A DNA stretch of 19,215 bases from Myxococcales bacterium. Its GTDB lineage: Bacteria > Myxococcota > Myxococcia > Myxococcales > Myxococcaceae. Made by a program: the position numbers and the translations under genes. A model generated the notes under the pieces. That model worked only from the letters and a program-made list of their open reading frames with translations, was not told the origin of the DNA and did not search any database. Numbering within the stretch: position 1 is the stretch's first letter; each line of letters begins with the position of its first letter. Positions 1 through 7,367 of this stretch are shown here, in pieces. Location of the stretch: NCBI GenBank assembly GCA_003153055.1, contig PMBV01000103.1:1-19215 (forward strand), written 5' to 3'.

Positions 1-1403
1 TGGACATCACCATGCCCGGCATGGACGGCTACGCGGTCTGCCGGGAGCTCAAGGCGGCCCCCGCGACCCGGGCCGTGCCGGTGCTCTTCCTCAGCGCCCT
101 GACCGCCGCCGAGGACAAGGTCACGGCCTTCCAGAACGGCGGCGAGGACTTCATCACCAAGCCGTTCCACTTCGAGGAGGTCAAGGCCCGGGTGGCCGCC
201 CACCTCAGGATCCACCACTACCGGATGGAGCTGGAGGCCAAGAACCGGGCCCTGGAGGACAGCTACCGGACCCTGCGGGAGATGGCCTCCATGCGCGACA
301 CCCTGGTGCACATGGTGGTCCACGACATGCGCAACCTCCTGCAGACGGTCATCGTGGTCCAGCAGGTGGTGAGGAAGATGGCGCCGGACCAGTTCGGCGA
401 CGAAGGCCCGCGCGTGCTCCAGGACGCCATCGCCTCCAGCTTCCTGCTGCGGGAGATGATCGGCACCGTCCTGGACCTGAGCAAGATGGAGGCCGGCGCC
501 ATGGAACTCCAGGTGAAGCGCTGCGACCTGCGCGACGTGGCCCGCGGCGCGCTGGAACCCCTGCGCGCGCTCCAGGACGAGGGCATGCTGGTCCTGGAAC
601 CGTCCCCGGAGCCCCTGCACGTCCTGTGCGATCCGCCCATGGTCGGCCGGATCATCCTCAACCTGGTGTCCAACGCGGTGAAGTTCACCCCAGAGGGTCG
701 CGTCCGCATCGAGGTGGAGGTCAACGGTGGGCCCGAGCGTGGCGACCTCATGCTCCGAGTGGTGGACACCGGCATCGGTCTCACCCACGAGCAAGCTTCG
801 CGCCTGTTCCTCCCCTTCAGCCAGGGTGACGCGTCGACCACCCGGCGCTTCGGAGGCACGGGCCTGGGCCTGGTCATCTCGCGGCGCCTGGTGGAGGCGA
901 TGGGTGGGACCATTGGCCTCGAGAGCGAGCCGGGGCGTGGCTCGACGTTCTGGGTCCGCCTGTCGCTGCCGATCAGCGCGCTGGTGCCTGAGAGCTCGCC
1001 CACGAGCCCCGGAGGCACGGTCCGCTTCACCGGGCGGGTCCTGGTGGCCGAGGACAACCCCGTCAACATGCTGGTCGCCCGGCGGATGCTCACCAAGCTC
1101 GGCATCGAGGTGCTCGAAGCGAAAGACGGCCAGGAGGCGCTGGCGCTCCTCGAGACCACAACGGTGAACGTGGTGTTCACCGACCTCCACATGCCCGAGG
1201 TCGACGGGTATGCGCTCGCCAAAGCGCTGCGCAGCAAAGGCATCACCACGCCCATCGTGGCGGTGACAGCCAACGTCATTCCCGAGGATCGAGCCAGGTG
1301 TCTCGCCGTGGGGATGAACGACTCGGTCAGCAAGCCCTTCAGCCTGGGAGATCTCGAGCGAGTCCTCATGCAGTGGCTCCCACGGAGCGAAGTGGCCGCC
1401 TGA
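1..1403 (+). CDS. Hybrid sensor histidine kinase (REC-HisKA-HATPase-REC), 5' partial
   Basis: The frame is open to the left edge, so the N-terminus is missing. The codon at 3-5 encodes the Asp of a D-I-T-M-P-G-M-D-G motif, so the window opens at the phospho-acceptor of a first receiver domain. Counting from the ATG at 12, the receiver lysine is in TKPF (K50). A dimerisation/phosphotransfer helix follows with VVHDMRNLL (His104 is the likely phosphorylation site). The ATPase domain has the N-box NLVSNAVKF (217-225), DTGIG (252-256) and GGTGLGL (281-287). A second receiver (about 341-460) has AEDN, the acceptor Asp391 in TDLHMP and Lys441 in SKPF. No transmembrane segment is visible, so it is probably a cytoplasmic phosphorelay kinase taking its signal through the N-terminal receiver. 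The input is unknown. It converges on the glycerate kinase with a 32-bp gap that shows no clear terminator. Confidence 0.95.
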   Translation, partial: DITMPGMDGYAVCRELKAAPATRAVPVLFLSALTAAEDKVTAFQNGGEDFITKPFHFEEVKARVAAHLRIHHYRMELEAKNRALEDSYRTLREMASMRDTLVHMVVHDMRNLLQTVIVVQQVVRKMAPDQFGDEGPRVLQDAIASSFLLREMIGTVLDLSKMEAGAMELQVKRCDLRDVARGALEPLRALQDEGMLVLEPSPEPLHVLCDPPMVGRIILNLVSNAVKFTPEGRVRIEVEVNGGPERGDLMLRVVDTGIGLTHEQASRLFLPFSQGDASTTRRFGGTGLGLVISRRLVEAMGGTIGLESEPGRGSTFWVRLSLPISALVPESSPTSPGGTVRFTGRVLVAEDNPVNMLVARRMLTKLGIEVLEAKDGQEALALLETTTVNVVFTDLHMPEVDGYALAKALRSKGITTPIVAVTANVIPEDRARCLAVGMNDSVSKPFSLGDLERVLMQWLPRSEVAA

Positions 1404-1435
1404 CTCGTGGACTCCTGACATCGAAGTCTCGGCGG

Positions 1436-2728
1436 CTACTCCACCGCGACCACCATGACGTCGGCGAGGTGCGTCGGGCTGTCGAAGCGCTCGATGGCGG
1501 CTCCGCAGGCCACCGCCGCCGGACCGGAGCGCGCCTGGGCGAGGGCCTCGTCGAGATCCACTCCCGCGGCCCGTGCGTCTGCGCTCGTCAGACCATCGAC
1601 GACGGCGCCGGCCTGCTGGGTCGGGCCGTCACGACCGTCGGAGCCGGCCGCGAGGACACAGGCATCGAGGCCGGCGATGGCTCGTGCCACCAGGAGCGCG
1701 AGGTGCTGAGCGCGACCTCCGTCGGGCGCGGTCGCCCCACTGGGGAGCGCGATGGTTGGCTCGCCGCCCATCGCCCAGAGCCAGGGACCGCGACCCCCTC
1801 GCGCCATCGCCAGGGCGCCCAGGTGTCGGGCCGCGTCCTCCACCGAGCCGACCAAGGGCGTCGAGTCAGCCCCGGCCTCGAACCCAGCGGCCCGGGCCGC
1901 GGTCGCCACCGCGCGGGCGAGATCCACTGGGCCAGCGAGCACCTGGTGCCGGGCTGAAGCGAGGCGCGGGTCTCCGGGCTTCGGCGTCTCGGGGTGCTCG
2001 CCACGCGCTCCGGCCAAGAGGAACGCCCGAGCCCCAGGTGGAGCTCGCGGCCCGGCGGCCTCGAGGTGAGCGAGGGCCTCTGCGAAGGTGCTGGGGTCAC
2101 CGGCGAAGGGCCCCGACGCGATGACCGAGAGGTCGTCTCCGGGCACGTCGGACAGCACCAAGACGTCGGCTCGGGCCCCTCCCAGTCGCAGCATGAGCTG
2201 ACCGCCCTTGAGGCGTGAGAGGTGTTTGCGGACGGCGTTCATGTCTTGAATCGTCGCGCCCGACGCCATCACCGCGCTCACTGCCTGAATCTTCTCCTCG
2301 GCCGTCACGCCTCGAGCTGGGGCCACCACCAAGGCGCTCGCGCCGCCCGAGAGGAGCACCAGGGTGGGGCGACCGTCGCCCGCCGATGCCCAGGCCTCCA
2401 CGGCCAGGCCCGCGTCGAGGGAGCCGGCCGTCGGCTTGGGGTGACCGCCCTGGAGGAAGCGCGCTCCCGGTGGGGCCCAGGGGACTTCGTGGGTCACCTC
2501 GGGGGCAACGATCAGCAGGTCTCCCGCGCGCTCGCCAAGCACCGCCACCGCCCCACGGGTCATGGGCACCGCGGCCTTCCCCATCGCCAACACCCGCAGG
2601 GGCTCCTGGGCGAATTCGCTGGCCCGGGCAAGCAGCGCCTGGCGCACCAGACGCTCGGCGCCGAGCTGCACGAGGGCCGTGCGGTAAAACCGTTCACACG
2701 TGGCGGCCAGGGAGCGGCGTCGCGGCAT
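1436..2728 (-). CDS. Glycerate 2-kinase, type II (DUF4147/MOFRL family)
   Basis: This 430-residue protein has the family layout: an N-terminal kinase-like domain, then a C-terminal MOFRL domain. Family hallmarks seen are GKAAVPM near the N-terminus, GGHPKPTAGS, LSGGASALVVAP, and the stretch NAVRKHLSRLKGG. The C-terminal half has GGEPTIALP, AAGSDGRDGPT and AGAVVDG. The family phosphorylates D-glycerate to 2-phosphoglycerate with ATP. The start was placed at the ATG at 2728, which has a purine-rich CGAGGTG upstream; the frame stays open 25 codons further to 2803, but that extension is Arg/Ser-rich and lacks family character. The MOFRL motif is atypical: the usual GGRNQE-type segment reads GGRAQH, and the terminal GTNVND-type segment reads SPTHLADV. 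Activity or substrate may therefore differ. It is divergent from the desaturase. Confidence 0.88.
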   Translation of the reverse strand: MPRRRSLAATCERFYRTALVQLGAERLVRQALLARASEFAQEPLRVLAMGKAAVPMTRGAVAVLGERAGDLLIVAPEVTHEVPWAPPGARFLQGGHPKPTAGSLDAGLAVEAWASAGDGRPTLVLLSGGASALVVAPARGVTAEEKIQAVSAVMASGATIQDMNAVRKHLSRLKGGQLMLRLGGARADVLVLSDVPGDDLSVIASGPFAGDPSTFAEALAHLEAAGPRAPPGARAFLLAGARGEHPETPKPGDPRLASARHQVLAGPVDLARAVATAARAAGFEAGADSTPLVGSVEDAARHLGALAMARGGRGPWLWAMGGEPTIALPSGATAPDGGRAQHLALLVARAIAGLDACVLAAGSDGRDGPTQQAGAVVDGLTSADARAAGVDLDEALAQARSGPAAVACGAAIERFDSPTHLADVMVVAVE

Positions 2729-2795
2729 CGAACACCTCGGGCGAGGAACGGTGAGAGAATAGCTCGAGAGTTGATCGCCCGCCCTGACGGATCGG

Positions 2796-2818
2796 TGACG
2801 CACTCCCGAGTGGCGTCA
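2796..2818. promoter_or_regulatory. Hyphenated dyad between glycerate kinase and desaturase
   Basis: TGACG-CACTC, two C residues, then GAGTG-GCGTCA form two ten-base arms that pair with one unpaired base. The dyad sits in the 188-bp divergent region, about 100 bp before the chosen desaturase start. It could be an operator for a desaturase regulator or a leader hairpin. No regulator gene is adjacent, and there is no T-run to suggest a terminator. Confidence 0.35.
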
Positions 2819-2916
2819 TCATCTTCGTGAATGAGGCCCGCGCCAGCACCGCCGATGACGGAGTGGTGACAGCACCCGGTTTAGTGAAGGAAAGAACCAT
2901 TTCCCCCGAGGAGCCA

Positions 2917-3849
<933 letters not shown>

Positions 3850-3919
3850 TCGCCTGGCCGCTGCACCCTTCGGCCGCCAGAACCGCGCCGGGCACCCGGC
3901 CTTGGCGGCTTTCCTTCGG

Positions 3920-4002
3920 GGGAGGGTCGCCTGGGCGTGTATGGTGGACCCGTCGAAGAAGCCGGAGCTCGAGGAGGCGCTGGCACGAGGGAGGGTCGCC
4001 TG
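3920..4002 (+). repeat. 14-bp direct repeat GGGAGGGTCGCCTG, two copies
   Basis: Identical copies lie at 3920-3933 and 3989-4002, 69 bp apart (a multiple of three). The second contains the GGAGGG ribosome site directly before the ATG at 4003. The first lies upstream of the ATG of a 20-codon ORF. In the leader ORF frame both copies encode Gly-Arg-Val-Ala. Confidence 0.7.
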
Positions 4003-4003
4003 A
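3941..4003 (+). CDS. Candidate 20-aa leader ORF coupled to the DraG-family gene
   Basis: The ATG at 3941 opens a 20-codon frame, MVDPSKKPELEE followed by ALARGRVA. Its TGA (4001-4003) overlaps the ATG of the next gene as TGATG. Nearly every codon ends in G or C, as in the real genes around it. GGAGGG lies upstream but about 14 nt from the ATG, which is far for a Shine-Dalgarno site. It may be a translated leader that couples translation to the hydrolase, or simply open 5' sequence. The same frame is also open upstream of the ATG. Confidence 0.35.
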   Translation: MVDPSKKPELEEALARGRVA

Positions 4004-5220
4004 TGGAGCGCGTGGATCGATTCCGTGGATGCATCCTTGGGCTCGCGGTGGGCGACGCGCTCGGCCACCCGACCGAGTTCATCGCCAGCCTCGAGGGCAT
4101 CAAGCGGCGCTATGGGCCCGAAGGCATCAAGGACTTCGCCGGCGTGGGAGGCCACCCCCCGGGGACATTCACCGACGACACCCAGATGACCATCGGCGTG
4201 CTCCGTGCCCTGGTGCGCAAGGGCCACGCTCCGCTCGACGAGCTGATGCGGGTGATGGGCGAGGAGCTCGTCGCCTGGAGCCACCACCGAGAGAACAACC
4301 GCGCCCCCGGCGGCACCTGCCTCACCGGGTGCCAGAACTTCGAGCTCACCCGCGACTGGAGGCGCTCGGGCGTGAAGCAGAGCAAGGGCTGTGGCGCGGC
4401 GATGCGGGCCGCTCCGGTGGGCCTGTTCTGCGACGACGACGAGCAGCTGGTGCGCCTGGCCGCGGCCCAGAGCGTCTTGACTCACAGCCACCCCACCGGC
4501 ATCGCGTCGTCGGTGGCGGCGGCGGCCGCGGTGGCCCACGTGGCGCGGCGCCATTCTCTCGACGGCCTCCTCGACTTCGTCATCAGCTGTGTCGAGCGGT
4601 GCGACGAGAAGCTCTTCGTCGAGCTCGGCGCCAGCCCGGCCCTGGCGGCCAAGGTGGGGAACCGCGAGCAGCTCGCCATGCTCGAGAAGACCAAGGCCGT
4701 GCTGGGCGAGGAGGCCGAGGACGTCTGCAAGCTCCTGGGTGGGGCCTGGGTGGGCGAGGAGGCGGTGGCCACGGCGCTGTGGTGCGTGCTCAAGGCCAAC
4801 GGTGACTTCGAGGGGGCGGTGCGTCGCGGGGCGAACTCCAGCGGCGACTCGGACTCCATCGCCACCATCGCCGGCTCCATCGCCGGAGCGCTGATGGGCG
4901 CCCGGGCCATCGACAGCCGGTTCCTCTCTCAGCTCGAGAAGGCGCCCCAGCTCGACGTGCTGTCGCGGTACCTCTGGTGGGTGAAGCAGACGGGCGCCGA
5001 CGTGGGCTCCTTGCCTGGCCCGCTCGACTTCTACGGCGCCGAAGGCTCGACCCCGAGGGCCACCGAGGAGGAGCCGGAGAAGGAGTACTCCGAGCTCGAG
5101 GACGACTCGGATCTCGGAGGCGATCTCGAGGGTGACGAGGGCGAGAGCCCCGAGACGCCGCCCGAGAAGGACGCCGCCCAGGCCGAGGCCCGTGGGGCCG
5201 TGCAGCTCAAGATGTTCTGA
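4003..5220 (+). CDS. ADP-ribosylglycohydrolase (DraG/ARH) family protein with acidic C-terminal tail
   Basis: The ATG at 4003 has GGAGGG seven bases upstream, giving 405 aa. The N-terminus (RFRGCILGLAVGDALGHPTEF) is the DraG-family signature. Metal-binding residues are visible in TDDTQM (T57, D58, D59) and GDSDSIATIAG (GDSDS at 281-285), so the di-metal site looks intact. The family removes ADP-ribose from Arg or other residues, or cleaves related ADP-ribosyl compounds; the substrate here is unknown. No partner ADP-ribosyltransferase is in the window. After about residue 350 the protein ends in a low-complexity Glu/Asp-rich tail of some 50 residues closing with GAVQLKMF. It runs in the same direction as the desaturase 153 bp upstream and converges on the RloB-like gene. 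Confidence 0.9.
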   Translation: MERVDRFRGCILGLAVGDALGHPTEFIASLEGIKRRYGPEGIKDFAGVGGHPPGTFTDDTQMTIGVLRALVRKGHAPLDELMRVMGEELVAWSHHRENNRAPGGTCLTGCQNFELTRDWRRSGVKQSKGCGAAMRAAPVGLFCDDDEQLVRLAAAQSVLTHSHPTGIASSVAAAAAVAHVARRHSLDGLLDFVISCVERCDEKLFVELGASPALAAKVGNREQLAMLEKTKAVLGEEAEDVCKLLGGAWVGEEAVATALWCVLKANGDFEGAVRRGANSSGDSDSIATIAGSIAGALMGARAIDSRFLSQLEKAPQLDVLSRYLWWVKQTGADVGSLPGPLDFYGAEGSTPRATEEEPEKEYSELEDDSDLGGDLEGDEGESPETPPEKDAAQAEARGAVQLKMF

Positions 5221-5230
5221 GGGCCCTCGT

Positions 5231-5272
5231 TGAACGACACCTGTCGGTCGCACAGGTCATTGACGCCGTTCA
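5231..5272. terminator. Nested dyads between convergent genes (possible terminator)
   Basis: An inner stem pairs ACCTGT (5239-5244) with ACAGGT (5252-5257) around a 7-nt loop. An outer pair joins TGAACG (5231-5236) to CGTTCA (5267-5272), which overlaps the RloB-like stop codon. It lies in the 49-bp gap between convergent genes. No T-run follows on either strand, so any role as a bidirectional terminator is tentative. Confidence 0.35.
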
Positions 5273-5902
5273 GCTGGGCGAGCGCCTCGGAAGGAGCTCT
5301 TCTATGAGGAGATGCATCTGGGTGCCGATCGATTGAGGCCAGCCGGTGGCTCCAATATCAAGCATGCGGGCTCGCTTGAGGGCATCCCCCAGTCCATCGA
5401 GAAAGCGTGTCGCCGGAATGTTTGTTTTATTATACTGGCCGAGCGCTGCATTCAGAAGCTCCAGAATGGCGGCGGCGTCGGCCGGCGGAGGCGGCGCGTC
5501 GGCTACGTGTAGTAGAAGCCAGAGCTCGAAACATGGGTTGGTGACTGCCACTTGGAAACCCGCGTCGCGAGCCTCCTTCAGGGCTGCGCTGAAGGCGCGT
5601 ACGTGGCTGCCTTCGGAGTAATGGTCGGTGTCGCAGACCATCCAGAACTGGTCTCCCTCCTGGATGTCGCCACATCGTTTCGCCTTCTCCTGCTCGGCCT
5701 TGAGACGTGAGAGAACCGCCGAGGCAGACGAACAGCCGTCCACCGTGGGGACGACATGGATCTTGATTCTGCTCAGCTTGAACGCTTGGAAGTACTGGAG
5801 CGGCGCATACGTGTCCTCCGTGGCGATGACGAACATTCGGTCATCGCGAAGAGCCCGGCTTCGACGAGCCAGGGGACGATGGGCTCTGTTGAGGAGGCTC
5901 AT
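5270..5902 (-). CDS. RloB-like (Toprim-type) protein, probable defence effector
   Basis: This 210-aa protein matches RloB/AbiLii-type proteins. It has an early acidic position in FVIATEDTYAPLQYF (Glu29), an Asp-x-Asp in WMVCDTDHYSEG (91-93), and the family signature TNPCFELWLLLH (121-132). It then has a C-terminal helical part with GQYNK. The Glu...DxD arrangement resembles Toprim folds, in which acidic residues bind metal for nucleic-acid cleavage; nuclease activity is inferred, not shown. Its ATG overlaps the TGA of the ATPase gene (ATGA, 5899-5902), so the two are translationally coupled. RloB genes are known next to RloA-type AAA ATPases and in restriction loci. The pair resembles the ATPase-plus-Toprim logic of AbiL and PARIS. 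Confidence 0.82.
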   Translation of the reverse strand: MSLLNRAHRPLARRSRALRDDRMFVIATEDTYAPLQYFQAFKLSRIKIHVVPTVDGCSSASAVLSRLKAEQEKAKRCGDIQEGDQFWMVCDTDHYSEGSHVRAFSAALKEARDAGFQVAVTNPCFELWLLLHVADAPPPPADAAAILELLNAALGQYNKTNIPATRFLDGLGDALKRARMLDIGATGWPQSIGTQMHLLIEELLPRRSPS

Positions 5903-7206
5903 GCCGGTCCGAAAGTGGGTGGCACCGCACCGAATCGGCCGCTCAGGTAGCTCCGATCCAGTCTCAGGTCATTGCGGACCGGGAAATCGTCGAGAGAGAA
6001 GAGCTCTGTCGCACCATTGGCACTCTTCTGGGCGAACCACACCTCGTCGCGGCGCAGAAGGTCCTGATCGAGGACGTGGGTTTCATGGGTTGTGAAGATG
6101 AGTTGGTTCCTTTTGCCGTTGGCGCGGGAAAGGAATTCGCCCACGAATGTTTTGACCAGAACAGCGTGCAGACTCCTGTCGAGCTCATCGACGACCAAGA
6201 CGCTCGGCTCACGGCCCGCGGCGAATGCAGCCGCGGCGAGGTGCGCGAGGCGCTGAGTGCCATCAGACTCCTCGGAGAAGTCGAGCTCGGCGTCGGAGCC
6301 CTCACCGGAAGTATGGAGAGTACGAAGGCTCCGCTCCTCCGCGAGCTCGTCTGAAACCTTCACCAAACGTAGCCCGCCCGCGATGAAACGAGCGCCTGGT
6401 TCCTTCTTCTCTGCGCGTCGACGATTGAGGGCCCCAAGGTTCTCGATATGATGGGACACGACTCTTGGCGCAAGCTGAGACACTCCGGTATCGGCGCGTC
6501 GCAGGAGTCCTTCGACGTAGCTCCGGTATTCAATGTCCTGTGTAAGACGATCAAAGAGAGGAGTAGAGTTCGAGTCTGCAGAAATGATTTCGAGCGCCTT
6601 GAACCATGCCATCGCGCTGACCAGTTGCTTCGGAAGCTCTTCAGATGGAATGTCTCGAATGATTCGGGATAGGAAGAGCTCTGTGCTTCTCGGACCAAGC
6701 GTGCGCATTGCCTGAAGGCGTTGTGAGAGCGGGCCAAGTTCGTCGCCGTACTCGATTTCAGAGGCGTTTTCCGGCGTCGTCCGTCGTTCATAGAGCACGA
6801 GCTCGCGTCCAGTCGGTGAAATGACGTCGAGCCACTCGCTATCGATACGGGCTGGGAACGCAGAAAAGGCATAGTCGAAGACGAATCCGTCACGGAGGAA
6901 GCGAAGCGAGACCCTCGTGGCCCGCTCTGGCCTGGCGAAGAGGAATGGCTGACAGCCCTTCACCCGGGCTTCGTTCGCCGTGGAGCGAAGGACCATGGCC
7001 TTCATCCACCGGAGCGCCCTTACAAAATTGGACTTACCAGCTCCGTTGGCGCCATAGATTGCCGCCAACGGCAGGACCTTCTGTTCGTGCGCGGGAATCT
7101 CGACAAGGTGAGAGAGAAGATTCGACTGTCTCGAGTTCGCGACCAGGGACAGTTCCTGCTCATCGAGAAAGGATCTGAAATTCTCTACGGCACATGACAA
7201 CAACAT
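5899..7206 (-). CDS. AAA15-type ATPase (RloA/AbiLi-like), probable defence sensor
   Basis: An ABC/SMC-like ATPase of 435 aa of the kind paired with RloB. The N-terminus VENFRSFLDEQELSLVAN is the usual first strand. Walker A is GANGAGKSN (52-60), the signature-like motif is EESDGTQRL (312-320), Walker B is VLVVDELD (336-343), and the switch His is in FTTHETHVLD. The C-terminus LDRSYLSGRFGAVP is typical of AAA15 proteins. The start is ATG at 7206, with GGAG six bases upstream. The gene is clearly less GC-rich than its neighbours: the line 6541-6600 counts 27 of 60 G+C, against 42 of 60 at 9901-9960. This suggests acquisition by transfer. Likely role: an ATP-dependent sensor or scaffold that holds the RloB-like effector until phage infection. 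No methylase or restriction subunit is nearby. Confidence 0.85.
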   Translation of the reverse strand: MLLSCAVENFRSFLDEQELSLVANSRQSNLLSHLVEIPAHEQKVLPLAAIYGANGAGKSNFVRALRWMKAMVLRSTANEARVKGCQPFLFARPERATRVSLRFLRDGFVFDYAFSAFPARIDSEWLDVISPTGRELVLYERRTTPENASEIEYGDELGPLSQRLQAMRTLGPRSTELFLSRIIRDIPSEELPKQLVSAMAWFKALEIISADSNSTPLFDRLTQDIEYRSYVEGLLRRADTGVSQLAPRVVSHHIENLGALNRRRAEKKEPGARFIAGGLRLVKVSDELAEERSLRTLHTSGEGSDAELDFSEESDGTQRLAHLAAAAFAAGREPSVLVVDELDRSLHAVLVKTFVGEFLSRANGKRNQLIFTTHETHVLDQDLLRRDEVWFAQKSANGATELFSLDDFPVRNDLRLDRSYLSGRFGAVPPTFGPA

Positions 7207-7231
7207 GTGAAGCTCCCGTACTTCAAGCCGA

Positions 7232-7256
7232 ATTCTGGGTCGCCCGACCCCGGAAT
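7232..7256. promoter_or_regulatory. Inverted repeat upstream of the ATPase/RloB operon
   Basis: ATTC-T-GGGTCG, two C residues, then CGACCC-CG-GAAT form an imperfect palindrome with ten paired bases, 26 bp before the ATPase start codon. It is the only strong dyad in the 161-bp gap between the two minus-strand genes. It could be an operator controlling the defence pair or the end of the upstream kinase transcript. It lacks a following T-run. Confidence 0.35.
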
Positions 7257-7367
7257 CGTATCCCGAAACGAGAGAAATTCACACGAGCGGAGATGGAGCC
7301 CTTCGTGGGCATGGAAGAGCGGGCGGGCGGGTGAATGAATTCGGCATCTTACACCGCCACGGGAGGC

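Noticed and set aside
5270..7206. Membership in a type I restriction-modification locus
   Set aside because: No HsdR, HsdM or HsdS-like protein appears in the window; flanking genes are an ADP-ribosylglycohydrolase and a histidine kinase.
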